Origin: Eubacterium sp. UBA3279
GTDB taxonomy: Bacteria > Bacillota > Clostridia > Lachnospirales > Lachnospiraceae
Length of the DNA stretch: 7,945 nt
Direction: 5' to 3'
Assembly: GCA_002361775.1 (NCBI GenBank)
Contig: DETV01000033.1
Coordinates: 414 to 8,358 of the forward strand
Below the pieces are notes generated by a model that had not been told where the DNA came from, made no database searches, and saw only the letters and a list, made by a program, of their open reading frames with translations. Position numbers and translations under genes: made by a program. This document shows, piece after piece, positions 1 through 6,964 of the stretch (its first letter is position 1; every line of letters starts with the position of its first letter).

Positions 1-1
1 T

Positions 2-1447
2 GAGCTTGAGGACGCATTTGAGAACATGGGCGCACAGCTTGTAAAGGAAGTTGCCACAAAGACAAATGATGTTGCCGGAGATGGCACAACAACAGCAACT
101 GTCCTTGCACAGGCTATGGTAAATGAAGGAATGAAAAACCTGGCAGCAGGCGCTAATCCTATCGTTTTGAGAAAAGGTATGAAAAAAGCAACAGATAAAG
201 CTGTTGAAGTGATCGCTTCCATGAGTAAACAGGTAGAAGGAAAAGATCAGATTGCAAGAGTAGCTGCTGTATCTTCCGGAGATGAGGAAGTAGGTCAGTT
301 GGTAGCAGATGCTATGGAAAAAGTTTCCAAAGACGGTGTTATCACAATTGAAGAATCCAAAACTATGAAAACAGAGCTGGATCTGGTAGAAGGTATGCAG
401 TTTGACCGTGGATATATTTCCGCATATATGGCAACCGATATGGATAAAATGGAAGCAGTTTTAGACAATCCATATATCCTGATTACAGATAAGAAGATTT
501 CCAATATTCAGGAGATTCTTCCTCTGTTGGAACAGATCGTTCAGTCCGGTTCCAAACTGCTGATTATTGCAGAGGATATTGAAGGCGAAGCTCTGACAAC
601 TCTGATCGTTAATAAACTGAGAGGAACATTCTCTGTAGCGGCTGTAAAAGCGCCAGGATACGGTGACAGAAGAAAAGAAATGCTGCAGGATATCGCAATT
701 CTTACAGGTGGTCAGGTGATTTCTGATGAACTGGGTCTGGATCTGAAAGAAGCAACTCTGGAACAGTTGGGACGTGCAAAATCTGTAAAAGTACAGAAAG
801 AAAGCACAGTGATCGTAGATGGCGAAGGCGATAAAGATGCAATCAAAGCAAGAGTAAATCAGATCAAAGGACAGATTGAGGAAACTACATCTGATTTCGA
901 CAGAGAAAAACTGCAGGAGCGACTGGCAAAACTGGCAGGCGGCGTAGCAGTTGTACGTGTAGGCGCAGCTACTGAAACTGAAATGAAAGAAGCAAAACTT
1001 CGTATGGAAGACGCTCTGGCAGCAACAAAAGCAGCAGTTGAAGAAGGTATTATCGCAGGTGGCGGATCTGCATATATCCATGCAACAAAAGAACTTCAGA
1101 GTCTGGTAGATTCTCTGGAGGGAGATGAAAAAACTGGTGCAAAGATTATTATGAAAGCGTTGGAAGCACCATTGTATCATATTGCAGCTAATGCAGGACT
1201 GGAAGGATCTGTAATCATCAATAAAGTAAGAGAATCTCAGGTAGGTGTGGGATTTGACGCTTATAAAGAAGAATATGTGGATATGGTAAAAGCAGGTATC
1301 CTGGATCCGGCAAAAGTAACAAGAAGCGCACTGCAGAATGCAACCAGCGTAGCTTCCACACTGTTGACTACAGAATCTGTAGTTTCTGTTATCAAAGAAG
1401 ATACACCTGCTATGCCGGCAGGAAATCCGGGAATGGGAATGATGTAA
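2..1447 (+). CDS. groEL: Chaperonin GroEL (60 kDa, Hsp60), 5'-truncated by the window edge
   Basis: This is the ATP-driven cytosolic folding chamber, which works as double seven-membered rings capped by GroES. The reading frame is open from base 2 (ELEDAFENMGAQ...), matching E. coli GroEL from about residue 61, so roughly 60 N-terminal residues lie outside the window and the ATG at 26 is an internal Met. The nucleotide-binding motif GDGTTT is at 77-94, with its catalytic Asp at 80-82. The apical-domain signature APGYGDRRKEMLQDIA follows at about 650-695. The second equatorial motif RMEDALAATKAAVEEG starts at 1001, with the Asp equivalent to E. coli D398 at 1010-1012 and the GGG loop just after it. 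ILDPAKVTRSALQNA and a short PGMGMM tail close the protein. The order is complete, with no frameshift. groES and any CIRCE operator would be upstream and cannot be seen. Three in-frame stops (TAA TAG TAG) end the gene. Confidence 0.98.
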   Translation, partial: ELEDAFENMGAQLVKEVATKTNDVAGDGTTTATVLAQAMVNEGMKNLAAGANPIVLRKGMKKATDKAVEVIASMSKQVEGKDQIARVAAVSSGDEEVGQLVADAMEKVSKDGVITIEESKTMKTELDLVEGMQFDRGYISAYMATDMDKMEAVLDNPYILITDKKISNIQEILPLLEQIVQSGSKLLIIAEDIEGEALTTLIVNKLRGTFSVAAVKAPGYGDRRKEMLQDIAILTGGQVISDELGLDLKEATLEQLGRAKSVKVQKESTVIVDGEGDKDAIKARVNQIKGQIEETTSDFDREKLQERLAKLAGGVAVVRVGAATETEMKEAKLRMEDALAATKAAVEEGIIAGGGSAYIHATKELQSLVDSLEGDEKTGAKIIMKALEAPLYHIAANAGLEGSVIINKVRESQVGVGFDAYKEEYVDMVKAGILDPAKVTRSALQNATSVASTLLTTESVVSVIKEDTPAMPAGNPGMGMM

Positions 1448-1483
1448 TAGTAGCTGTGAGATAAAAAACTTATATAGCCGTTG

Positions 1484-1501
1484 CATGGAAAAGCTTCCAT
1501 G
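1484..1501 (+). other. Short stem-loop in the groEL 3' untranslated region
   Basis: CATGGAA (1484-1490) pairs perfectly with TTCCATG (1495-1501) around a four-base AAGC loop. It lies 36 bases after the groEL stop and before the stronger terminator. No T-run follows, so it is unlikely to terminate on its own. A role in protecting the groEL message from 3' exonucleases is possible but only inferred. Confidence 0.45.
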
Positions 1502-1546
1502 TACGATAAGAAATTTACTTTACGGTTTACAAATATTTAAGAAAAG

Positions 1547-1580
1547 CAGGAGCCAATTGGATAGACGTTGGCTCCTGTTT
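1547..1580 (+). terminator. Rho-independent terminator of groEL
   Basis: A perfect 10-bp stem joins CAGGAGCCAA (1547-1556) and TTGGCTCCTG (1568-1577) across an 11-base loop, followed by TTTGTGTT. It lies 100 bases after the groEL stop and before the next gene, so it should close the groESL transcript. The A-rich sequence just upstream of the stem would be a T-rich tail on the other strand, so the element could act in both directions, but no minus-strand gene needs it. Confidence 0.85.
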
Positions 1581-1626
1581 GTGTTAAGATAAGGATGCTA
1601 GGTTTTACGAGTTTAAATATCAACAG

Positions 1627-1634
1627 AGAAGGGA
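1627..1634 (+). promoter_or_regulatory. Ribosome binding site of the 1641 gene
   Basis: AGAAGGGA lies 7 bases (counted from the last G) before the ATG at 1641 and supports that start. No convincing -35/-10 pair is visible between the groEL terminator and this site, so the promoter of the gene pair remains unplaced. Confidence 0.6.
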
Positions 1635-1640
1635 CTTGGA

Positions 1641-2306
1641 ATGGCAGAAAAAAGATACGAAAGTGATTTGACACGAAAAGAAAAAAGGCATCTGGAATGG
1701 GAAAAAATCAAAGGGATGGGATGGAAAGCCCGTATAGGTCATATTTGGGAATATTATAAACCTCATATGGCAGCAGGATTGGGAATTATTCTTTTGATTT
1801 GTATTATCGGGCAGATTATATATGGAGCCCAGTTTGAAACAGTATGTTCTGTGGCAATATTGAACAGTCCCATGGGTGATTCGGAAGGAATGGCTGAGGA
1901 TTTCAAAAAGTATATTGGTGATGAGGACAAGTTCCATGAAATAACAGTGGATTCCAGTATGATTTTTGCGGGGGATGGACAGAGTGATTATACATCTACG
2001 ATGAAGCTGACTACGCTGATAGGGGCGCAGGAACTGGATGTAATGATCGCGCCAAAAGAACAGTTTGAGCATTATTCTGAGATCGAAGCATTTTACCCTA
2101 TGGAAGAGATTCTCACAGAAGAACAGATGGAAAAGTACGGTGACACAGTGACAGAATTTGGGATTCGTATCGATGAGACGAAAAAACTGGAACAATTTCA
2201 GATGATTGTTGGAGAAGAAGCGTATTTGTCTGTTTTTGTTAATGCGAATAATTTAGAAAATGCAAAATCATTTATTGAATATATTTGCGAAGGAGGAGAA
2301 GTATGA
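1641..2306 (+). CDS. Uncharacterised single-pass membrane protein with a large outer domain
   Basis: I do not recognise a named family. The 221-residue protein has a highly charged N-terminus (about residues 1-24), then WKARIGHIWEYYKPH (28-42). The W..YYK.H pattern just before a membrane segment is common in clostridial membrane proteins. One hydrophobic helix follows at about 43-62 (AAGLGIILLICIIGQIIYG). With the basic N-terminus inside, residues 65-221 should be outside the membrane. That acidic outer domain contains LDVMIAPKEQFEHY, FYPMEEILTEEQ and a C-terminal YLSVFVNANNLENAKSFIEYI. These stretches resemble the second lobe of ABC-type substrate-binding proteins, but the likeness is only by eye. 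The Cys inside the helix is in a poor lipobox context (LLIC), so it is not called a lipoprotein. The stop overlaps the next start by four bases, so the two products are probably made together. Existence of the gene is well supported; its function is unknown. Confidence 0.85.
   Translation: MAEKRYESDLTRKEKRHLEWEKIKGMGWKARIGHIWEYYKPHMAAGLGIILLICIIGQIIYGAQFETVCSVAILNSPMGDSEGMAEDFKKYIGDEDKFHEITVDSSMIFAGDGQSDYTSTMKLTTLIGAQELDVMIAPKEQFEHYSEIEAFYPMEEILTEEQMEKYGDTVTEFGIRIDETKKLEQFQMIVGEEAYLSVFVNANNLENAKSFIEYICEGGEV
2291..2306 (+). promoter_or_regulatory. Start-deciding ribosome site and ATGA overlap between two genes
   Basis: A perfect AGGAGG (2291-2296) inside the end of the upstream gene stands six bases before ATG 2303. 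That ATG shares ATGA with the upstream TGA stop (2304-2306). This places the start of the second gene at 2303 rather than at the in-frame TTG at 2285, which would put part of the ribosome site in the coding region. The arrangement is classic translational coupling. Confidence 0.85.
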
Positions 2307-2815
2307 GTGATTTGTATTTAGAGGAACTGGTGAAAAGAAGAAAAACAGGAAAGGATATGGCTTTGAGGGCTATACTGATGGCGCTTACAGCAGTTTTGGT
2401 AGTATTGGCTATTTTAACCTTTAATATCCTGATCTCAGTTCCGGCGATAGCAGTCTGTATTGCAGATATTTTTATTTTCCCACGATTTAATGTGGAATGG
2501 GAATATCAGTATGTGAACGGGGAACTGGATGTGGATCGGATTCTGAATAAAGCGAAAAGAAAAAGAATTGCCAGTTATGACATCGCCAATGCAGAATTGG
2601 TTGCTCCTGCTGTTTCTCATCGGTTGGATTATTATAACAATAATTCAAAACTGCAGGTGAAGGATTTTACTTCCTGTAATCCGGAAAGAGAAAAACTGGT
2701 TTATGCTATGATAGTCTCCAGTGAAGGAGAAACTACAAAAGTTCTTTTTGAGCCGTCTGAGCAGATGTTGAAAGATATGAGAGCAAAAGCGCCCAGAAAA
2801 GTTTTTTTTGATTAA
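2303..2815 (+). CDS. Uncharacterised two-helix membrane protein (DUF6106-like)
   Basis: The protein has 170 residues from ATG 2303. It opens with MSDLYLEELVKRRKTGKD, then two adjacent hydrophobic helices at about 19-38 and 40-60 form a hairpin. The Lys/Arg-rich start suggests both ends lie in the cytoplasm. The soluble part (about 61-170) contains WEYQYVNGELDVDRI, a basic AKRKRIASYDIANAEL stretch and VLFEPSEQML. The alternating strand pattern and terminal helix suggest a small bacterial PH-like domain, which is inference. From memory it resembles the DUF6106 proteins of Lachnospiraceae, a family without known function; this assignment is tentative. It is coupled to the preceding membrane protein, so a joint complex is likely. 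The coding end carries a run of eight T (2802-2809) that encodes Val-Phe-Phe and is not preceded by a hairpin. Confidence 0.85.
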   Translation: MSDLYLEELVKRRKTGKDMALRAILMALTAVLVVLAILTFNILISVPAIAVCIADIFIFPRFNVEWEYQYVNGELDVDRILNKAKRKRIASYDIANAELVAPAVSHRLDYYNNNSKLQVKDFTSCNPEREKLVYAMIVSSEGETTKVLFEPSEQMLKDMRAKAPRKVFFD

Positions 2816-2824
2816 GTTTGCTGA

Positions 2825-2853
2825 TTGACAGGCATATTTATTTTTGTTACACT
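2825..2853 (+). promoter_or_regulatory. Sigma-A-type promoter of guaB
   Basis: A perfect -35 TTGACA (2825-2830) is separated by exactly 17 bases from TACACT (2848-2853), which is preceded by TG (2845-2846) as an extended -10. Transcription should begin near 2860, giving a leader of about 35 bases. That leader is too short for a purine riboswitch, and none is seen. Confidence 0.8.
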
Positions 2854-2894
2854 AATGGTCAACAAAAGACTTAGAGCAACGAAAGGAGAAAAAA

Positions 2895-4349
2895 ATGGGT
2901 ACAATTATTGGTGATGGAATTACTTTTGACGATGTGCTGTTGGTTCCTCAGTATTCAGAAGTAACCCCCAACATGGTTGATTTAACTACACATTTGACAA
3001 AAAAAGTGAAACTGAACATTCCTATGATGAGTGCAGGAATGGACACAGTAACAGAGCATCGTATGGCGATTGCTATGGCAAGACAGGGTGGTATCGGTAT
3101 CATTCATAAAAATATGTCTGTAGAAGCACAGGCAGATGAAGTTGACAAAGTAAAACGTTCTGAAAACGGTGTTATTACAGACCCATTTTTCTTATCTCCC
3201 GAGCATACTCTGGAAGATGCCAACAATCTTATGGCAAAATTCAGAATCTCCGGTGTGCCGATTACGGAAGGACGAAAACTGGTTGGTATCATTACGAACC
3301 GTGATCTGAAGTTCGAAGAGGATTTTTCCAAGAAAATTAAGGATTCGATGACTTCTGAGGGACTGATCACTGCGAAAGAAGGTATCACACTGGAAGAAGC
3401 CAAAAAGATTTTGGCAAAAGCAAGAAAAGAAAAATTACCAATTGTAGATGATGATTTTAACCTGAAAGGTTTAATTACTATCAAAGATATTGAAAAACAG
3501 ATCAAGTATCCTCTTTCTGCAAAAGATGATCATGGTCGTCTTCTTTGCGGCGCTGCAGTAGGTATTACTGCAAATGTTATGGAGCGTGTGGACGCGCTTG
3601 TGAAGGCCAATGTGGATGTTATTGTTATTGATTCCGCTCATGGTCATTCTGCAAATATCTTCAGAACTCTTCGTCAGATCAAGGAAAAATATCCGGATCT
3701 GCAGGTGATTGCCGGTAATGTGGCAACAGCACAGGCTACTCGTGATCTGATTGAAGCAGGAGCAGATGCAGTGAAAGTGGGTATTGGACCTGGTTCTATT
3801 TGTACAACCCGTGTAGTTGCAGGTATTGGCGTACCTCAGATCACAGCCGTTATGGATTGTTATAATGCAGCGAAAGAATACGGCGTTCCGATTATCGCAG
3901 ATGGAGGAATCAAGTACTCCGGAGATATGACAAAAGCTATTGCAGCAGGAGCAAATGTATGTATGATGGGAAGTATTTTTGCCGGATGTGATGAAAGTCC
4001 GGGAAGCTTCGAATTATACCAGGGAAGAAAATATAAGGTTTATCGCGGTATGGGATCAATTGCAGCTATGGAAAACGGAAGTAAAGACCGCTATTTCCAG
4101 ACAAATGCGAAAAAACTGGTACCAGAAGGTGTGGAAGGCCGTGTTGCATATAAAGGTCATGTGGAAGATACAGTATTCCAGTTGATCGGAGGTCTTCGTT
4201 CCGGTATGGGATATTGTGGAGCAAAAGACATCGAAACTTTGAAAGAAACAGGAAAGTTTGTTAAGATTTCCGCAGCATCTTTGAAAGAATCACATCCTCA
4301 CGATATTCATATTACAAAAGAAGCACCAAACTATAGTGTAGATGAGTAA
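2895..4349 (+). CDS. guaB: Inosine-5'-monophosphate dehydrogenase
   Basis: This cytosolic tetrameric enzyme oxidises IMP to XMP with NAD+, the committed step to guanine nucleotides. The protein has 484 residues, the normal length for a bacterial enzyme. The barrel begins with TFDDVLLVPQYSEV (10-23). Two CBS domains are inserted at about 93-205, as in typical family members. The catalytic loop GIGPGSICTTR carries Cys303, which forms the thioimidate intermediate. The IMP phosphate site includes ADGGIKYSGD (335-344) and GMGSIAAM (385-392). The mobile-flap Arg-Tyr dyad is R399-Y400 in KDRYF, followed by EGVEGRVAYKG (411-421) and GGLRSGMGYCGA (432-443). All key residues are present. The start is set by AAAGGAG (2882-2888), six bases upstream of the ATG. 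The gene has its own promoter and terminator, so it can be expressed alone. The two genes upstream may also read into it, because no terminator separates them. Confidence 0.98.
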   Translation: MGTIIGDGITFDDVLLVPQYSEVTPNMVDLTTHLTKKVKLNIPMMSAGMDTVTEHRMAIAMARQGGIGIIHKNMSVEAQADEVDKVKRSENGVITDPFFLSPEHTLEDANNLMAKFRISGVPITEGRKLVGIITNRDLKFEEDFSKKIKDSMTSEGLITAKEGITLEEAKKILAKARKEKLPIVDDDFNLKGLITIKDIEKQIKYPLSAKDDHGRLLCGAAVGITANVMERVDALVKANVDVIVIDSAHGHSANIFRTLRQIKEKYPDLQVIAGNVATAQATRDLIEAGADAVKVGIGPGSICTTRVVAGIGVPQITAVMDCYNAAKEYGVPIIADGGIKYSGDMTKAIAAGANVCMMGSIFAGCDESPGSFELYQGRKYKVYRGMGSIAAMENGSKDRYFQTNAKKLVPEGVEGRVAYKGHVEDTVFQLIGGLRSGMGYCGAKDIETLKETGKFVKISAASLKESHPHDIHITKEAPNYSVDE

Positions 4350-4353
4350 AAGT

Positions 4354-4378
4354 AAACGGTCCCTCAGGGGGCCGTTTT
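4354..4378 (+). terminator. Rho-independent terminator of guaB
   Basis: AAACGGTCCC (4354-4363) pairs with GGGGCCGTTT (4368-4377), giving ten pairs with one T:G wobble, around a TCAG loop. A short TTTT tract (4375-4378) ends the structure. It starts five bases after the guaB stop. The T tract is short, so some read-through into the amidase gene is plausible. Confidence 0.85.
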
Positions 4379-4386
4379 GCTATAAA
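4378..4386 (+). promoter_or_regulatory. Candidate extended -10 promoter of the amidase-pepF operon
   Basis: TGC-TATAAA (4378-4386) is an extended -10 element directly after the guaB terminator stem. The -35 position falls inside the terminator hairpin and shows no consensus, so activity would rest on the TG motif. The predicted start near 4393 leaves a leader of about 20 bases before ATG 4414. The alternative is that the operon depends on read-through from guaB. Confidence 0.4.
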
Positions 4387-4413
4387 TAAAACAAAAGAGA
4401 AAAGGGGTGGCTT

Positions 4414-5139
4414 ATGGGGAAATATGGGAAAAAAAGGGGGAGAAATATCAGTCCGTCCAGAAGGAAAAGACAAAAACAGTTGGCGAGACGATCTTTGATA
4501 CTGTTGGTAATAGGGATTTTCGGTATTGTCGGTATGATAGCTTTGTGCAGAAAAATATTTTTTCTCGAAGGTGAAAAAAGAAGGGATCCAATAACAGCAG
4601 AAACTATGTCAGAGAAAGACTGGACAGGAGCGCCGTCTCTGGATGTGGAGCTTCTGGATGTAAATGAATATTCCAGACCGGGAACACCGTTGGAGGAGGT
4701 CAAAGGGATTGTCATTCATTACGTGGGAAATCCGGGAACCAGCGCCAAGGCAAACAGAGATTATTTTCAGGGGCTGAAGGACGCCCATATCACAAAGGCG
4801 AGCAGCCATTTTGTAGTGGGACTGGAAGGGGAAATTGTTCAGTGTATACCCAGTTCGGAGATTGCCTATGCATCTAATGAGAGAAATAAAAACACTTTGG
4901 CAATAGAGTGTTGTCATCCGGATGAGACGGGAAAATTTAATGATGCCACATATCAGTCCATGGTAAATCTGACAGGATGGTTGTGTTACAGGTTTAATCT
5001 GGAAAGCGGCGATGTGATCCGCCATTATGATGTGACAGGAAAAATTTGTCCAAAATATTTTGTGGAACATGAGGATGCCTGGGAACAATTTAAATTGGAT
5101 GTACAGAATCGAATTGATGAGATTAAGAAAATGGGATAA
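4414..5139 (+). CDS. Membrane-anchored N-acetylmuramoyl-L-alanine amidase (Amidase_2 family)
   Basis: This zinc amidase should cut the bond between N-acetylmuramic acid and L-alanine in peptidoglycan. Of its 241 residues, the first 26 are strongly basic and a single hydrophobic helix (about 27-45, SLILLVIGIFGIVGMIALC) anchors it with the catalytic part outside. A linker of about 50 residues leads to the Amidase_2 (T7 lysozyme/AmpD-like) domain at about 95-215. Likely zinc ligands are His102 (GIVIHYVGN), His204 (VIRHYDVTG) and Cys212. Lys210 sits two residues before that Cys, as in T7 lysozyme. SSHFVVG (130-136) and LAIECCHPD (162-170) match other conserved blocks. The ribosome site AAGGGGTGG (4402-4410) precedes the ATG. 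pepF follows after 25 bases with no terminator. A role in wall turnover or daughter-cell separation is inferred, and no wall-binding domain is present. An A7-G5 tract lies at codons 6-9. Confidence 0.92.
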   Translation: MGKYGKKRGRNISPSRRKRQKQLARRSLILLVIGIFGIVGMIALCRKIFFLEGEKRRDPITAETMSEKDWTGAPSLDVELLDVNEYSRPGTPLEEVKGIVIHYVGNPGTSAKANRDYFQGLKDAHITKASSHFVVGLEGEIVQCIPSSEIAYASNERNKNTLAIECCHPDETGKFNDATYQSMVNLTGWLCYRFNLESGDVIRHYDVTGKICPKYFVEHEDAWEQFKLDVQNRIDEIKKMG

Positions 5140-5145
5140 TAATTT

Positions 5146-5152
5146 GAAAGGA
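5146..5152 (+). promoter_or_regulatory. Ribosome binding site of pepF with long spacing
   Basis: GAAAGGA lies 12 bases before ATG 5165, longer than the usual 5-9. An in-frame TAA at 5156-5158 rules out an earlier start, and the next in-frame ATG (5174) has no ribosome site of its own. ATG 5165 is therefore the best start, possibly with modest efficiency or helped by ribosomes finishing the amidase gene. Confidence 0.6.
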
Positions 5153-5164
5153 ATATAAAGTGAC

Positions 5165-6964
5165 ATGAGTGAAATGACGAGAAAAGAACAGAAAAAGGAA
5201 AATTGTTGGGCGATAGAAGATCTGTATGCAACAGATGGGGATTGGGAAAAGGATTATTCTCAGCTTGCCGGACAAATGAAGAATTTTGAAAGTTATAAAG
5301 GAAAACTGGGAAACAGTGGAGAAACGTTGCTGGCAGCTTTTCAGGAGATGGATTTATTAAAATGCAATATGGAAAAACTATATGTGTATGCCAATCAGCG
5401 TTACCATGAGGATACGGGAAATCATAAGTATCAGGAACTTTCGGCAAGGGCCTCTCGCCTGGAAATGGAATTGGGTCACGAATTGTCCTTTTTCGAACCT
5501 GAGATTATGGAGATTTCAGTAGACAGGCTGGAAAGCTTTTATGAGTCCGTACCGGAATTGACAAAATATAAAAGAAAAATTCAGGAATGTCTTCGGATGA
5601 AACCGCATATTCTTTCTAAGGAGATGGAAGAAATTCTTGCTCAGACTCAGGAGATGGGAAATGCTCCGCAAAATATTTTTTCCATGTTCCAGAACGCAGA
5701 TCTTACCTTTGGAAGGATTGTGGTGGATGGAAAAGAAATGGAACTGACCCAGGGGAATTTTGTTCGGATTCTGGAGAATAAGGACAGGAATGTGAGAAAG
5801 CAGGCGTTTACTCAGGTATATGCAAAGTATAAAGAATTTCAGAATACCCTGGCGGCAGCGTACAGCGGAAATCTGGCAAAAGATATGTTTTATGCGAAGG
5901 TACGAAAATATCCTTCCTGCCTGGATATGGAATTGTCCCGGGGAAATATACCACGGGAGGTATATACCCGTCTGATCGAAGCAGTACACAGAAAACTTCC
6001 TGCTATGTACGATTACGTGGAAATGCGGAAAAAGCTGCTGGGAGTAGATCAGATCCATATGTATGACGTTTACGTACCGATTGTGGATAAGGTGGAGAAA
6101 GAAATTCCTTTTGAAGAAGCGAAAGAAATTGTGAAGGAAGGTTTAGCGATTCTGGGAGAGGATTATGTAGAGCTTCTGGAACAGGGATTTTCTCAAAGAT
6201 GGATCGATATTTATGAGAATAAAGGAAAGCGGGGAGGCGCATATTCCTGGGGAGCCTATGGCACTCATCCTTATGTATTACTGAATTATCAGGGAAATCT
6301 GAATCATGTATTTACACTGGCTCACGAGATGGGACATGCACTTCACAGTTATTATTCTGATCATGCACAGCCATATACGTATGCGGGATATTTTATCTTT
6401 GTGGCGGAAGTTGCATCTACCTGTAATGAAGCATTGTTGATTCATCATATGCTGAAAAACGCACAGGACGATAAAGAAAAAGCATACTTGCTGAATTATT
6501 TTCTGGATCAGTTTAAAGGAACTGTTTATCGTCAGACTATGTTTGCAGAGTTTGAGATGCTGGCTCACGAAAAGGCAGAGAAAGGAGAAGGAATTACCGC
6601 TCAGCTTCTGGAAGATATCTATTATGAGCTGAATAAAAAATATTTTGGTGATGGAATGGTCAGCGATCCGGAGATAGCTATGGAATGGGCAAGAATTCCT
6701 CATTTCTATACACCGTTTTATGTATATCAGTATGCTACAGGATTTTCAGCAGCTATTGCAATCAGTAATAAAATCATCAATGGAGAGCCGGGAATCGTGG
6801 AAGCCTATAAAAAATTCCTCAGCGGTGGTTCTTCCATGGACTGCATTGACTTACTGAAAATCTGTGGAGTGGATATGACCAGTACAGAGCCGGTGGAAAA
6901 TGCTTTGCAGGTGTTTGAAGAAAGATTGGCTGAATTCAAAGAAATTATGGAAAGAAATATGTAA
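5165..6964 (+). CDS. pepF: Oligoendopeptidase F (M3B zinc metallopeptidase)
   Basis: This cytosolic peptidase cleaves short peptides internally. The 599 residues match the normal length of the family, and there is no signal peptide. The N-terminal helical region (about 10-190) includes the Oligopep_N segment (SKEMEEILAQTQ, NAPQNIFSMFQNADL). The catalytic M3 domain follows at about 200-590. The zinc site is H387-E-M-G-H391, with the third ligand Glu415 in FVAEVASTCNE. Downstream, PHFYTPFYVYQYATG (about 515-529) carries the His and Tyr residues that in M3 enzymes contact the substrate and stabilise the transition state. All key residues are intact. The gene lies 25 bases after the amidase gene and probably shares its transcript. 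Two in-frame TAA codons end it, and no terminator hairpin is visible before the next gene. The substrate range is not predictable from sequence. Confidence 0.96.
   Translation: MSEMTRKEQKKENCWAIEDLYATDGDWEKDYSQLAGQMKNFESYKGKLGNSGETLLAAFQEMDLLKCNMEKLYVYANQRYHEDTGNHKYQELSARASRLEMELGHELSFFEPEIMEISVDRLESFYESVPELTKYKRKIQECLRMKPHILSKEMEEILAQTQEMGNAPQNIFSMFQNADLTFGRIVVDGKEMELTQGNFVRILENKDRNVRKQAFTQVYAKYKEFQNTLAAAYSGNLAKDMFYAKVRKYPSCLDMELSRGNIPREVYTRLIEAVHRKLPAMYDYVEMRKKLLGVDQIHMYDVYVPIVDKVEKEIPFEEAKEIVKEGLAILGEDYVELLEQGFSQRWIDIYENKGKRGGAYSWGAYGTHPYVLLNYQGNLNHVFTLAHEMGHALHSYYSDHAQPYTYAGYFIFVAEVASTCNEALLIHHMLKNAQDDKEKAYLLNYFLDQFKGTVYRQTMFAEFEMLAHEKAEKGEGITAQLLEDIYYELNKKYFGDGMVSDPEIAMEWARIPHFYTPFYVYQYATGFSAAIAISNKIINGEPGIVEAYKKFLSGGSSMDCIDLLKICGVDMTSTEPVENALQVFEERLAEFKEIMERNM

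Noticed and set aside
461..1486. A 341-codon open frame on the minus strand, opposite groEL
   Set aside because: It is rich in Cys, Phe, Ser and Tyr, has no plausible domain, and mirrors groEL codon bias. GroEL is certain on the + strand, so this is a shadow.
1481..1507. TTGCAT and TACGAT as a possible promoter for a small RNA ending at the groEL terminator
   Set aside because: The spacing is only 15 bases, the elements are weak and they overlap the hairpin at 1484-1501.
1782..1803. Lipoprotein signal in the 1641 gene product, and similarly the Cys ending the amidase helix
   Set aside because: The residues before the Cys (LLI and IAL) do not fit a lipobox, which needs a small residue directly before Cys; both are better read as plain membrane anchors.
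2285..2302. TTG start giving a six-residue longer N-terminus (MRRRRS) for the second membrane protein
   Set aside because: These codons are the AGGAGG ribosome site itself; ATG 2303 is ideally spaced and overlaps the upstream stop.
2802..2809. Run of eight T as a terminator tail or programmed slippage site
   Set aside because: No hairpin precedes it. A one-base slip would alter only the last few residues of the protein, so no function is suggested.
2825..2862. TTGAC and GTCAA as an inverted repeat flanking the guaB promoter
   Set aside because: The arms are five bases and 28 bases apart, and the left arm is simply the -35 element; chance explains it.
2854..2894. Purine riboswitch or other structured leader before guaB
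   Set aside because: The leader is about 35 bases, too short for a known purine riboswitch, and shows no conserved core.
3979..4185. A 68-codon + strand frame inside guaB
   Set aside because: It overlaps conserved IMP dehydrogenase sequence in another frame and shows no ribosome site or domain.
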